A stretch of DNA of 43,531 nucleotides from Alphaproteobacteria bacterium. Its GTDB lineage: Bacteria; Pseudomonadota; Alphaproteobacteria; Micavibrionales; Micavibrionaceae. The stretch covers positions 1 through 43,531 of the forward strand of contig JAJFGW010000041.1 in assembly GCA_021775915.1 (NCBI GenBank). Reading direction: 5' to 3'. The notes under the pieces are model-generated. The model ran no database searches, was not told the DNA's origin, and saw only the letters and a program-made list of their open reading frames with translations. Each line of letters begins with the position of its first letter. Within the stretch, counting starts at the first letter, position 1. The translations under genes and the position numbers were made by a program. This document shows, in pieces, positions 25,801 to 37,011 of the stretch.

Positions 25801-28800
25801 AACCCTCTTCGGTATGCCGGAGGGGCAGGACGCGCGCGCGTTGGCGGAAAAGGCGCGTGCGCTTATGCGTGATGATGAGGTGCTGGTGCATGTGGCGCTG
25901 GATGATACGCGGCTGGCAACGCTTTCCGAGCTTCTGAGTTTTTTCGCGCCGGATGTGCATTACGTCACCTTTCCGGCGTGGGACTGCCTGCCCTATGACC
26001 GGGTATCACCGCATCAGGACATTGTGGCACAGCGCGTGGCCGCGCTATCGGCGTTGGTTGCATGGGGCAAGACGACAGAGCGCCACCCGCGCATTGTTCT
26101 GACCACGGTTAATGCGGCTGCGCAGCGTGTGACACCGCGTACGGCGCTTGAAGACAATGTCTTCGCCGCCCAAAAAGGCGGGCCTCTGGAGATGGAGGTT
26201 TTCTTAGGCTTTCTGCAAAAGAACGGCTATGTCCGTACCGAAACGGTGCGCGAGCCGGGAGAGTACGCCATTCGCGGCGGCATCATTGATTTGTTCCCGC
26301 CCGGTTATGAAGACCCGATACGGTTTGATTTGTTCGGGATCGAGATTGATTCCATCCGTATTTTTGATGCGGTTAGTCAGCGTACGAAGAAAAAACTGTC
26401 TAAATTCCATTTGTTCCCGGCGACCGAGTTTTTCCTCGATGAAGACTCCATTGCGCGGTTCCGCTCGAACTATCGCGATTTGTTTGGTGTCGTGCGCGGC
26501 GATGACCCGCTTTATGAGGCGATTAGCGCCGGACGGCGTTATAACGGCATGGACCACTGGCTGCCGCTGTTCTTCGAAAAAATGGATACGTTGTTTGATT
26601 ATGTGCCAAATGCCGCTGTGACTATGGACCATCACGGGGAGCAGGCGCGCGTTGAGCGCGTGGCACAGGTACAGGATTTCTATGAATCCCGCAAAACGAT
26701 GGAAGATCAGGCCGGGAAAAACAAAAAGGTTAATATGGCCGGTACGGTTTATCATCCGGTGCCGGTGGAGAAGCTGTTTGTGGATGAAGGTGAGTGGGCT
26801 GGTCTCGCGCAGGGTATGGAGGTTTTATCACCATTTGGCGCGCCGGATGAAACTATCGCGGGGGATAGCCGTAAAGGTCGTGACTTTGCCGACATAAGAG
26901 CGCTCCCCGATGGTGATGTATTCAAAGTCCTGCGTGATTATATTGAGGCGCAGCGCAAGGAAAGCCGCAAAGTCCTGATCGCCGCCTATTCCAAAGGCTC
27001 TGCTGAGCGCCTGCGCGGTTTGATGGAGAATGCGGGCTTTACAAACTTTAAGGATGTTGCCGGATTTGATGACCTGAAAAAGCTGGGCGCGCACGATATT
27101 GGTATGGCGGTTTTGGGTTTGGAAAGTGGCTTTACGGCGCCTGATCTCACGGTTTTAACCGAGCAGGACATTCTAGGTGACAGGCTCGCCCGTAAAAGCA
27201 AAAAGCGCAAGAAGGCCGATAATTTCCTGACCGAAATATCCTCGCTGTCGCCCGGTGACCTGGTGGTTCATGTTGAGCACGGGATTGGCCGGTTTGAGAG
27301 TTTGGAGACGCTTGAGGCTGCGAAAAAGCTGCATGACTGCCTGAAGATCGTTTATGCCGGGGATGACCGCCTGTTTGTGCCGGTTGAAAATATCGAGGTG
27401 CTGACACGCTTTGGCGGAGACAGTGATACGGTGCAGCTTGATAAGCTCGGTGGCGCAGGCTGGCAGGCGCGCAAAGCCCGGGTCAAAAAAGACCTGATGG
27501 CGATGGCGGACCATCTTTTGAAAATTGCCGCTGCGCGAAAATTGAAAAAAGCAGAGAAATATCATATAGCTAACGACCTTTATGAAGGTTTTGTTTCAGG
27601 CTTTCCTTATCAGACAACGGAAGACCAGCAGCGCTCGATCGATTCTGTTTTGGGGGATTTAAACCTCGATCATCCGATGGATAGGCTTATTTGCGGTGAT
27701 GTTGGTTTTGGTAAGACCGAAGTCGCTTTGCGCGCGGCTTATGTGACGGCGATGAGTGGCGCGCAGGTTGTCGTTATTGTGCCGACAACCTTGCTGGCGC
27801 GGCAGCATTATCAGAATTTCATGCAGCGCTTTAAAGGCACAGGTCTGCGTGTCGGGCAGCTTTCGCGGCTGGTGTCTGCTAAAGACGCTGAGCGCACAAG
27901 AGAAGGGCTGGCTGATGGCACGGTGAATGTCGTGATTGGTACCCATGCGCTGTTTGGTAGCAGCGTTAAATTCGCCCATCTCGGTCTTGTGATTGTTGAT
28001 GAGGAGCAGCGTTTCGGCGTTAAACAAAAAGAGAAACTCAAAGCGCTCAAAGCCAATGTCCATGTGCTGACTTTAACGGCAACGCCTATTCCGCGCACGT
28101 TGCAAATGTCGCTCACGGGCGTGAAGGAAATGAGCCTGATCGCGACGCCGCCGGTGGACAGGCTGGCGATTCGTACATTCGTGCTGCCCTATGATCCGGT
28201 CGTGATCCGCGAGGCAATATTGCGTGAGCATTATCGCGGTGGCCAGAGTTTCTATGTTTGCCCCCGGATTAAAGACATGCAGGAACTTGAGGAGCAGCTC
28301 AAAGAGCTTGTTCCCGAAGTGAAACTGATTACCGCCCATGGCCAGATGAGCCCGGCTGATCTGGAAGACCGTATGACCGCCTTTTATGACGGGCAGTATG
28401 ATGTTTTGCTCGCCACTAATATTATTGAGAGCGGCATTGATATACCGACTGCAAACACAATGATTATTCATCGCGCCGATATGTTTGGTTTGGCGCAGCT
28501 TTACCAGATACGCGGGCGCATAGGGCGCTCGAAAATGCGTGCCTATGCGTATTTAACGTACGATCCGGCCAAAAAGCTGACAGATCAAGGTCAAAAGCGT
28601 CTGGAAGTTATTGAAACGCTTGACACTCTTGGTTCCGGGTTTCAGCTCGCTAGTCATGATATGGATATACGCGGGGCGGGTAATTTGCTCGGTGATGCGC
28701 AGTCCGGCCATGTTAAAGAAGTCGGTGTCGAGCTGTACCAGCAGATGTTAGAGGAAGCCGTGGCGGCTGCTCGTGAAGGGCTTGATTTCACCGGAGAAGA

Positions 28801-29254
28801 AATACCAGATCGCTGGTCGCCGCAGATCAATATCGGAACTTCTGTTTTAATTCCAGACCATTACGTCGAAGGCTTAAATGTTCGCATGAGCTTATACCGT
28901 CGTCTTTCCGAGCTGGAAGACCAGCAGGACATCGAAAGTTTCGCTGCCGAGCTGATTGATCGTTTCGGTGATATCCCCGAAGAAGTCGAAAACCTGCTGC
29001 ATATCATGACGATTAAACAGCTTTGCCGCGCCGCCGGGATTGACCGGGTTGATGCCGGGCCAAAAGGGGTCGTGTTCGGGTTTCACAATGACAGCCCGCC
29101 CGATATTGCCGGGCTTATGCGCTGGATACAGGAGCAGGGCGGTTCCATAAAGATGCGCCACGACCAGAAGCTTGTCGCTATCCGTCAATGGGGCAGTGCT
29201 GCCGAGCGAGTTAGAGCTGTTCAGAGCTTAATGAAAGAGCTCGCTTCCTTTTAA
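25760..29254 (+). CDS. mfd: Transcription-repair coupling factor
   Basis: Mfd displaces RNA polymerase stalled at lesions and recruits UvrA. The 1164 residues contain the UvrB-like N-terminal domains (FPAWDCLPYDRVSPHQDIVA, YAIRGGIIDLFPPG). The RNA-polymerase-interacting domain starts near residue 496 (LSPGDLVVHVEHGIGRFESL). The RecG-like translocase has Walker A GDVGFGKTE near 646 and DEEQRFGVKQK near 747, plus TATPIPRTLQMSLTG and QLYQIRGRIGRSK. A C-terminal TRCF domain follows. The start ATG lies inside sdhE in another frame, giving a 41-base overlap and probable translational coupling. uvrA, its partner in repair, is at the left end of the window. Confidence 0.98.
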   Translation: MQNIAKPTEVAQHKTLFGMPEGQDARALAEKARALMRDDEVLVHVALDDTRLATLSELLSFFAPDVHYVTFPAWDCLPYDRVSPHQDIVAQRVAALSALVAWGKTTERHPRIVLTTVNAAAQRVTPRTALEDNVFAAQKGGPLEMEVFLGFLQKNGYVRTETVREPGEYAIRGGIIDLFPPGYEDPIRFDLFGIEIDSIRIFDAVSQRTKKKLSKFHLFPATEFFLDEDSIARFRSNYRDLFGVVRGDDPLYEAISAGRRYNGMDHWLPLFFEKMDTLFDYVPNAAVTMDHHGEQARVERVAQVQDFYESRKTMEDQAGKNKKVNMAGTVYHPVPVEKLFVDEGEWAGLAQGMEVLSPFGAPDETIAGDSRKGRDFADIRALPDGDVFKVLRDYIEAQRKESRKVLIAAYSKGSAERLRGLMENAGFTNFKDVAGFDDLKKLGAHDIGMAVLGLESGFTAPDLTVLTEQDILGDRLARKSKKRKKADNFLTEISSLSPGDLVVHVEHGIGRFESLETLEAAKKLHDCLKIVYAGDDRLFVPVENIEVLTRFGGDSDTVQLDKLGGAGWQARKARVKKDLMAMADHLLKIAAARKLKKAEKYHIANDLYEGFVSGFPYQTTEDQQRSIDSVLGDLNLDHPMDRLICGDVGFGKTEVALRAAYVTAMSGAQVVVIVPTTLLARQHYQNFMQRFKGTGLRVGQLSRLVSAKDAERTREGLADGTVNVVIGTHALFGSSVKFAHLGLVIVDEEQRFGVKQKEKLKALKANVHVLTLTATPIPRTLQMSLTGVKEMSLIATPPVDRLAIRTFVLPYDPVVIREAILREHYRGGQSFYVCPRIKDMQELEEQLKELVPEVKLITAHGQMSPADLEDRMTAFYDGQYDVLLATNIIESGIDIPTANTMIIHRADMFGLAQLYQIRGRIGRSKMRAYAYLTYDPAKKLTDQGQKRLEVIETLDTLGSGFQLASHDMDIRGAGNLLGDAQSGHVKEVGVELYQQMLEEAVAAAREGLDFTGEEIPDRWSPQINIGTSVLIPDHYVEGLNVRMSLYRRLSELEDQQDIESFAAELIDRFGDIPEEVENLLHIMTIKQLCRAAGIDRVDAGPKGVVFGFHNDSPPDIAGLMRWIQEQGGSIKMRHDQKLVAIRQWGSAAERVRAVQSLMKELASF

Positions 29255-29395
29255 GTTATTGTTTTAACTTATATTTTATGTTTCCTCTCCTCACCTAAAA
29301 CTCCAAAGTTAATCTTTTGTTAAAAACTTTATGGCATATTACTTGTGAAGCGGTGTGGCGTTCTGGAAAAGAACGTAAATAAAGAGGAAAATAAA

Positions 29396-30070
29396 ATGAG
29401 CGGTTGGAATTTAGGTTCAATTAGTAGCGCTTTTAATGTTGGCGGTCTAAATCAGGTTCTGAAAAATGCGAACAGAGGCCTGAGGACAGGCCAGCAGGTT
29501 GACAGGCAAATGGAAAGAGGCCAGACAGGCCGCGCTGCGCAAACCGTTGGTGGTGCCATGAGAAGGCAGGGTCGTCAGATAGAGCAGGGGCAAAAGAGAG
29601 AGTATAACCTGAACAAAAGAGAAGTAACGAAGGAGTTCAGGAAAGTTAGCCAGGAGGCCAGTAAAAAGCTCACTAAAGACTATCAGAAGCAAAATGGAGA
29701 ATTAAGGAATGAGCACGGGAAAGAAACTCATGCCCTGCAAAAAGAACAGCGAGCCGAGATGACCGACCTTACAAAGAAGTATAGAAGTGGCGAGATGGAT
29801 GCTGATACTTACAAAGAGAAGAGAATAGATCTCGGATATGCACAAAGAGAAAAAATGGGTGAGTTAAGGGGCGAGCATAAGGAAGAATCTGCGGAATTGC
29901 GGCAAACATATCAGGACACAAGACAGGGACTGGTTGGCAAGGATGCGATGGAGCAGTATGTTGAAGAGAGAATCGGGCCTAAACCGCAGGAAAACGAACT
30001 GTCTACAGCTGGTGAAACGCTGGGGAATGTTGGCCGGATTATGGATACCATGGAGCGGATGGGGCGCTGA
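29396..30070 (+). CDS. Charged coiled-coil protein of unknown function (224 aa)
   Basis: I do not recognise the family. The N-terminal 60 residues are Gly/Gln/Arg-rich (LRTGQQVDRQMERGQTGRAA). A long charged helix, probably coiled coil, spans residues 65-180 and contains a repeated unit: GELRNEHGKETHALQ near 101 and GELRGEHKEESAELR near 155. A short C-terminal helix follows. No signal peptide or membrane segment is seen. I start at ATG 29396 because GAGGAAA precedes it directly; the frame upstream to 29345 has no good start. It lies 140 bases after mfd and 83 bases before the next gene. Confidence 0.7.
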   Translation: MSGWNLGSISSAFNVGGLNQVLKNANRGLRTGQQVDRQMERGQTGRAAQTVGGAMRRQGRQIEQGQKREYNLNKREVTKEFRKVSQEASKKLTKDYQKQNGELRNEHGKETHALQKEQRAEMTDLTKKYRSGEMDADTYKEKRIDLGYAQREKMGELRGEHKEESAELRQTYQDTRQGLVGKDAMEQYVEERIGPKPQENELSTAGETLGNVGRIMDTMERMGR

Positions 30071-30153
30071 ACGAGATTTTCTTTAGTATTCAAAGCTAGT
30101 GTAACCGTGTTATCCTGTAAGAAGGAAGCTCGTTCATACTTAGGATTATTACC

Positions 30154-30561
30154 ATGAGCCGTGAATATGCAGAAGGCCGTATCAGGGAGGCGCTAAAGCT
30201 CTCCAAAGGCAATCCCACCAGGGCTCGGCAGAGAATTATTGCCTGGACGTTCGAAGATCCCAAATTATTGCAAGCTTTGGCGCGCCCGCATCTGACGGGT
30301 ATTGTTGCGCATGCCATTAGCCGCGTTGTTCATAAGCAGGATGTAGTTGAGCCGGAAGCCCCGGATGTTCCTGAAGGTCTGGATTTAGCACCTGAAACCT
30401 TCGGAAAAGAGATTTTGAACGCTCTGCAAAGCGATGGTGCGGCTATGTTTGGGCAGGAAAGCAATGCGCCACCTATGCCCAGAGGGCAGGCCTCCAAAAG
30501 TCATATCGAGGCGTTAAAACACATTGCCAGCAAAAGCACCGTGCCGAAGAAGTCGGATTAA
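30154..30561 (+). CDS. Conserved alphaproteobacterial protein of unknown function (135 aa)
   Basis: A soluble protein starting MSREYAEGRIREALKLSKGN followed by PTRARQRIIAWTFEDPKLLQ. It reads as a small helical domain of about 60 residues joined to a variable, Pro-rich C-terminal tail. I recall similar short proteins as conserved hypotheticals in Alphaproteobacteria, without a known role. It precedes trxB on the same strand by about 90 bases, so it may share transcription with it. No membrane segment. Confidence 0.75.
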   Translation: MSREYAEGRIREALKLSKGNPTRARQRIIAWTFEDPKLLQALARPHLTGIVAHAISRVVHKQDVVEPEAPDVPEGLDLAPETFGKEILNALQSDGAAMFGQESNAPPMPRGQASKSHIEALKHIASKSTVPKKSD

Positions 30562-30651
30562 GTTTTCCAATCTTTATAAAATGAAAATAATGAGCTTTAC
30601 CTGTGACGGTGAGCGCATTAAGACTATCTTATTGTTAAGAGGTTGAAAATT

Positions 30652-31620
30652 ATGAGCGAAGCATTGCACACAAAAGTCCTGATTATTGGTTCCGGGCCTG
30701 CCGGATATACGGCGGCGATTTATGCAGCGCGGGCAAATTTAAGCCCTGTTCTGGTGCAGGGACTGCAACCGGGCGGGCAATTGACCATTACCACGGATGT
30801 TGAGAATTACCCCGGCTTTGCCGATGTTGTGCAAGGCCCGTGGTTGATGGAGCAGATGCAGGCGCAGGCCAAGCATGTTGGCACTAACATTATTAGTGAT
30901 ATTATTACCGAAGTTGATTTTTCCGTCCGGCCTTTAAAGGCGATCGGTGATTCTGGCACTATTTATACGGCGGATACGGTTGTTATCTCCACAGGCGCGA
31001 CGGCGCGTTGGCTCGGTATAGAGTCTGAACAGACTTTTATGGGCAAGGGCGTATCGGCTTGTGCGACCTGTGACGGATTTTTCTATCGCGGCAAGGAAGT
31101 CGCGGTTGTTGGTGGTGGCAATAGCGCGGTTGAAGAAGCCCTGTTTCTGACTAATTTCTGTAGCAAGGTGACGTTGATCCATCGCCGTGATGAGCTGCGC
31201 GCTGAAAAAATTATGCAGGAGCGTCTGTTTAATCACGAGAAAGTTGAAGTTATCTGGGATAGCGTTGTTGAGGAAATCACCGGCGATGAAACTGGTATGA
31301 CCGGTTTGCGTCTTAAAAATGCCAAGACCGGCGAAGAAACAACAATGAGTGCCGATGGCTGTTTTGTCGCCATCGGTCACGACCCGGCGACCAAAATTTT
31401 TAAAGGCCAGGTCGATATGGATGAGCATGGCTATATTAATAAAGCCCCTGACTCGACAGCAACCTCTGTGCCCGGCGTTTATGCCGCCGGTGATGTGTCA
31501 GACCAGGTTTATCGTCAGGCCGTAACGGCGGCGGGGATGGGCTGTATGGCAGCCTTGGAGGCCGATAAATTTCTGGCAACGCTGGAATCGGAAAACGGCA
31601 AGGCAGAAGCGGCGGAGTAA
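30652..31620 (+). CDS. trxB: Thioredoxin reductase
   Basis: TrxB is the FAD-dependent dimer that reduces thioredoxin with NADPH. At 322 residues it is of family length. The FAD-binding N-terminus is IIGSGPAGYTAAIYAARANL. The redox-active pair is Cys137/Cys140 in ACATCDGFFYRG, followed by the NADPH fold VAVVGGGNSAVEEALFL. The C-terminal FAD motif is GVYAAGDVSDQVYRQ. I start at ATG 30652, with AGAGG upstream; a TTG nine bases earlier is less likely. It is followed by a perfect 34-base inverted repeat and a LysR gene. Placement of trxB next to a LysR gene and near lrp and greA is familiar in Alphaproteobacteria. Confidence 0.97.
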   Translation: MSEALHTKVLIIGSGPAGYTAAIYAARANLSPVLVQGLQPGGQLTITTDVENYPGFADVVQGPWLMEQMQAQAKHVGTNIISDIITEVDFSVRPLKAIGDSGTIYTADTVVISTGATARWLGIESEQTFMGKGVSACATCDGFFYRGKEVAVVGGGNSAVEEALFLTNFCSKVTLIHRRDELRAEKIMQERLFNHEKVEVIWDSVVEEITGDETGMTGLRLKNAKTGEETTMSADGCFVAIGHDPATKIFKGQVDMDEHGYINKAPDSTATSVPGVYAAGDVSDQVYRQAVTAAGMGCMAALEADKFLATLESENGKAEAAE

Positions 31621-31658
31621 GTATAGTTTCAGAAACATGTGATGAAGCCACAGTAAAA

Positions 31659-31758
31659 TTTTAAACGCAAAGTACGCAAAGTCGCGCAAAGTTTTACTGA
31701 GATACTGGCCAATAGACACGATATACTTTGCGCGACTTTGCGTACTTTGCGTTTAAAA
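31659..31758. repeat. Perfect 34-bp inverted repeat built of CGCAAAGT units
   Basis: The left arm (31659-31692) and right arm (31725-31758) are exact reverse complements, with a 32-base loop between. Each arm holds three tandem copies of a CGCAAAGT unit (ACGCAAAGT, ACGCAAAGT, CGCGCAAAGT). It lies 38 bases after the trxB stop and 59 bases before the LysR start. As RNA it would form a very stable hairpin and could stop or protect transcripts, but there is no T run. The form also fits a small non-autonomous repeat element. A degenerate partial copy is at 37971-37990. Confidence 0.9.
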
Positions 31759-31817
31759 ATATTATGATACGCTGACTCGTGTTCTGGCGGTTAAAGGTTA
31801 AAACGGACTAACACTAT

Positions 31818-32708
31818 ATGGATTGGGACAAACTCAGGATTTTTCACACTGTTGCCGAGGCCGGCAGCTTCACCCATGCCGGTGATGTTCTGAATTTGAG
31901 CCAGTCTGCTGTTTCGCGACAAATTAGTACGCTTGAGGAAAGTCTTGGTGTTGTGCTGTTTCACCGTCATGCGCGCGGGCTTTTGCTGACCGAGCAGGGC
32001 GAGCTACTGCAAAAAGCGGCCAAAGACATCTTTGGTAAGCTTTCTATGATTGAAGGGCAGTTGCTGGATTCCAAACAATTGCCCGAAGGTCCTTTGCGAA
32101 TCACGACGACGGAATTTATCGGTTCTACATGGCTCGCGCCAAGGCTCAAAGAGCTGCATGAAAAACATTCAAGCATTCAGCTTACTTTATTGCTGGATGA
32201 TCGCATTCTTAATTTGAGCATGAGGGAAGCCGATGCCGCTATTCGTCTTTACAAGCCGGAACAGCAGGATTTGATTCAGCGTCACTTGACAACGATTCAC
32301 TTCCATATATATGGCTCAAAAACTTATCTTGCTGAGAACGGCGTGCCTAAAACACCGAAAGATCTAAAAGATCACACCTTGATTGGTTATCCTGCGGCTG
32401 CGGCCGCGCCGTTTGCTGATCTTAACTGGCTTTTCCGGCTTGCCGGTGTTGACCCCGGGCTGGAGAATAATCTGTTAATGATGAATTCTATGTATGCGAT
32501 TCATCAGGCGTTGGAAGGCGGGGCCGGGCTGGCGACCTTGCCCGATTATCTGGCGGCGGATAGCGATGATCTTGAAATTGTCTTGCCGGACTATCAGCCG
32601 GATGCAGTTGAGGTTTATTTTGTCTATCCGGAAGAACGTCGGCGCTCACAAAGAATAGCTATTTTCCGTGATTTCCTGCTGGAGCAGGTCAGTAAAACAC
32701 AGTTCTAA
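31818..32708 (+). CDS. LysR-family transcriptional regulator
   Basis: A 296-residue LysR regulator. The N-terminal winged helix-turn-helix is MDWDKLRIFHTVAEAGSFTH with LNLSQSAVSRQISTLEESLG, and the linker helix follows. The C-terminal inducer-binding domain begins GPLRITTTEFIGSTWLAPRL and continues to AIHQALEGGAGLATLPDYLA. The ligand and targets are not deducible. LysR genes of this kind next to trxB are found in other Alphaproteobacteria. The 34-base inverted repeat lies immediately upstream, and the candidate sRNA lies about 155 bases downstream. Confidence 0.94.
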   Translation: MDWDKLRIFHTVAEAGSFTHAGDVLNLSQSAVSRQISTLEESLGVVLFHRHARGLLLTEQGELLQKAAKDIFGKLSMIEGQLLDSKQLPEGPLRITTTEFIGSTWLAPRLKELHEKHSSIQLTLLLDDRILNLSMREADAAIRLYKPEQQDLIQRHLTTIHFHIYGSKTYLAENGVPKTPKDLKDHTLIGYPAAAAAPFADLNWLFRLAGVDPGLENNLLMMNSMYAIHQALEGGAGLATLPDYLAADSDDLEIVLPDYQPDAVEVYFVYPEERRRSQRIAIFRDFLLEQVSKTQF

Positions 32709-32863
32709 ATAGTTTTACATATCGTTTTTTGTGCCGGTGATTCTGTTAAAGCCCTTGTGGAATAGCGTCTTTCCAAAACTTGTACATTAAATATGCATAA
32801 TTTGCATGGCAGGTATGCAAAGAAACTCCTAGCCACGCAGAGTCCATTCAGTATATAACCCTG
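32709..32863 (+). other. Intergenic stretch after the LysR gene, no gene seen
   Basis: No open frame of note. An AT-rich part (32786-32820) contains alternating copies of ATGCAT, TTGCAT and TATGCAAA, including the small palindrome ATGCATAATTTGCAT, which could be a protein-binding site. At 32852 a TATATAA sequence is a possible -10 box for the candidate RNA that follows, but it has no good -35 partner. Confidence 0.35.
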
Positions 32864-32971
32864 TTCATCGGCGCTTCGGCGCTGACGGGATCTTCCCAGG
32901 TCCCACGTCTCCCAGACGTGAAACCTCCCTGTTCAACTCGCCGGGTCATTAAATTGACCCGGTTTTTTTTT
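32864..32971 (+). ncRNA. Candidate small regulatory RNA with C-rich loops
   Basis: The segment folds locally into several hairpins ending in a strong terminator. CGGCGC-TTCG-GCGCTG is a UUCG tetraloop hairpin (32869-32884). GGGA-TCT-TCCC follows. Next is CACGTCT-CCC-AGACGTG (32904-32920), a 7-bp stem with a CCC loop, enclosed by AGGT/ACCT. An unpaired ACCTCCCTG containing the anti-Shine-Dalgarno core CCTCC lies between this and the terminator. The 8-mer CCTGTTCA occurs at both ends. No open frame covers it. It does not show the conserved cores of SRP RNA, tmRNA or RNase P RNA that I know. Alphaproteobacterial sRNAs often display C-rich loops. It could also be the 3' untranslated region of the LysR gene. 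Confidence 0.5.
32941..32971 (+). terminator. Strong Rho-independent terminator
   Basis: CCGGGTCA and TGACCCGG pair perfectly over eight base pairs around a 6-base loop (TTAAAT) and are followed by nine T. It is the clearest terminator in the window and ends either the candidate sRNA or a long LysR transcript. Confidence 0.92.
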
Positions 32972-33001
32972 GCCTGATTATGCATGCTGTTATGTTACTC
33001 G

Positions 33002-33030
33002 CTGACAAGTATCAAGTAGTGCGCTATTAT
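33002..33030 (+). promoter_or_regulatory. Candidate promoter for the patatin-like gene
   Basis: CTGACA (33002-33007, five of six) and TATTAT (33025-33030, five of six) are 17 bases apart. Transcription would begin about 25-30 bases before the ATG at 33064. It lies just after the strong terminator, consistent with a new unit. Confidence 0.6.
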
Positions 33031-33063
33031 CAATAATGATAACGACATCCTTTCGGACATGAC

Positions 33064-35525
<2,462 letters not shown>

Positions 35526-35597
35526 TCAAGCTCCTTTGTGAAGTGTCCTGTATCATAGGTGTGGGGGGGGGCGAAGGCAATAGAGCGCATACATTTC

Positions 35598-35626
35598 TTG
35601 ACTTTTCTCAATGTAAAACATATACA
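35598..35626 (+). promoter_or_regulatory. Candidate promoter for the 123-residue membrane protein
   Basis: TTGACT (35598-35603, five of six) is followed after 17 bases by TATACA (35621-35626, four of six). The gene begins at 35661 with a GGAGAGAT ribosome binding site. Confidence 0.6.
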
Positions 35627-35660
35627 TAATTATAATTTTAAGAAATTGGAGAGATAAGAA

Positions 35661-36032
35661 ATGACGCTGGAAAATAAAAATAATTGGAGTTACCTGAAAG
35701 CGGGTTTCAATGATGCAGTCAGAATGCCGTTTAGGGCGTTGAATGAAAGGTATAAAGAAGACAAGAAAGTGCGTCAGACGGAGATAGAGGCGGGGGTTTC
35801 AATAGATGAGCCAGTGGTAAGACCTTCGACTGTATTGGCAGGGATTCTGCTTGTTGCTGTCGGTGGCGGGGCAGTTGCTATCTCTGGTTTCGGATTGGGG
35901 TTGTTTTCGCTCTATACGGCTAGTTTTTGTTTGACTGTAGACAAATTAAAAAATCCAGAGACTAAAAAGGCGTATTGGCCAAATATAACTGAGTATGAAC
36001 AAGGTTTGTCTAAAAAGCATCAACCCGGATAA
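35661..36032 (+). CDS. Small membrane protein of unknown function (123 aa)
   Basis: A short charged N-terminal part (MTLENKNNWSYLKAGFNDAV) is followed by a hydrophobic stretch at about residues 56-90 (TVLAGILLVAVGGGAVAISG, FGLGLFSLYTASFCL) that could form one long or two short membrane helices. The C-terminus is soluble and polar. It has a clear promoter and ribosome binding site, so it is probably real. No family is recognised. The 3' end overlaps the convergent kinase gene by 23 bases. Confidence 0.65.
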   Translation: MTLENKNNWSYLKAGFNDAVRMPFRALNERYKEDKKVRQTEIEAGVSIDEPVVRPSTVLAGILLVAVGGGAVAISGFGLGLFSLYTASFCLTVDKLKNPETKKAYWPNITEYEQGLSKKHQPG

Positions 36033-37011
36033 GCGGGTTTGTTTTTGCGGCGCTAATAATAGGCGCTTCATTAAAGTTCAAACCTTGCTCATTAAACCAT
36101 TTTTGCAGCGGTTGTAAAACGGGGTGTTCCAGCCCTTCTTTCAGGTAATTTGTTACGCGCGGTAAATATTCCAGATAACGCTCTTTGTTATCCTTGAGCG
36201 CCAGCTTGATAAATTGTCCTGCGACGCGGCAATGGAATTGCGTTGCCAGAACGCGGTACCAGTTTTCAAAAGCCTCTTTGTCTTCGGGAGTCATTTCCAC
36301 GCAAAATCTATCCAGCATGGCGCGGCGCAACTCTTTGTCTGTGTCTATGCGCGCATCTTCCAGCAAATTGGCGAGGTCATAAGGCACAGGCCCGCGCATC
36401 GCGCCCTGAAAATCGAGAATGCCGCATTGTGCCAGCCCCTCATTTTGCGGCAGCCACATTAAATTTTCGACATGATAATCAATATGCAGAAAGCCTTGCG
36501 GGCAGGGCGGTAGGCTTTGTTCGATTTCCGCCCATATATTCAAGTATTCTTCGACCTGTCCATCGGTATTTTGTTCTCCGCGCACAGCAGGCAGATACCA
36601 GTCAATGACGCGCCTGTGTCCTTCATGAACAGTACTGTCGTAATAGTCGGGCAAATCAATAATGCTTTTTCGCATGTGGGACAGAACATCAGTCGCTAAT
36701 TCGTAGAGTTTCGTTTTATTATCTTGATTGCAAAGAGCCTTCCTAAAAGATGTGTCGCCAAAATCTTCCAGCAAGAGATAACCATTTTCAAGGTCAGCCT
36801 TATATATTTCCGGTGTCTTTAGCCCGGTGGAACGTAAATAATCGCCGATACGGATAAAATCAGGGAGGCTGTTGTCCTGACGGGAGTCCATTAAAACGGT
36901 GGTTTTACCGTCTTTGCTCAGGCGAAAATAACGGCGGGCGGAGCCATCTTCGCTGGTAGGCGCGTGCGCGGCATTTTCCCAGCCCGTGTGATTTAGAAAA
37001 TCATCGCTCAT
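36010..37011 (-). CDS. APH-fold phosphotransferase (AmgK-like sugar kinase)
   Basis: A 333-residue kinase of the aminoglycoside phosphotransferase fold. The N-lobe contains SARRYFRLSKDGKTTVLMD, and the hinge is GYLLLEDFGDTSF. The catalytic loop is HIDYHVENLMWL (HxDxxxxN pattern, about residue 174). The metal-binding segment is GILDFQGAMRGPVPYDLANL. This combination is typical of the group containing N-acetylmuramate/N-acetylglucosamine kinase AmgK of cell-wall recycling. The nucleotidyltransferase murU that often accompanies amgK is not seen here, so the assignment stays at family level. The ATG overlaps the stop of the upstream ELM1-like gene by four bases, which couples the two. Confidence 0.82.
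   Translation of the reverse strand: MSDDFLNHTGWENAAHAPTSEDGSARRYFRLSKDGKTTVLMDSRQDNSLPDFIRIGDYLRSTGLKTPEIYKADLENGYLLLEDFGDTSFRKALCNQDNKTKLYELATDVLSHMRKSIIDLPDYYDSTVHEGHRRVIDWYLPAVRGEQNTDGQVEEYLNIWAEIEQSLPPCPQGFLHIDYHVENLMWLPQNEGLAQCGILDFQGAMRGPVPYDLANLLEDARIDTDKELRRAMLDRFCVEMTPEDKEAFENWYRVLATQFHCRVAGQFIKLALKDNKERYLEYLPRVTNYLKEGLEHPVLQPLQKWFNEQGLNFNEAPIISAAKTNPLIRVDAF

Noticed and set aside
32864-32971. Identification of the candidate RNA as SRP RNA, tmRNA or RNase P RNA
   Set aside because: The SRP core around GGTCCGGAAGGAAGCAGCC, the tmRNA tag frame and the RNase P conserved segments are all absent.
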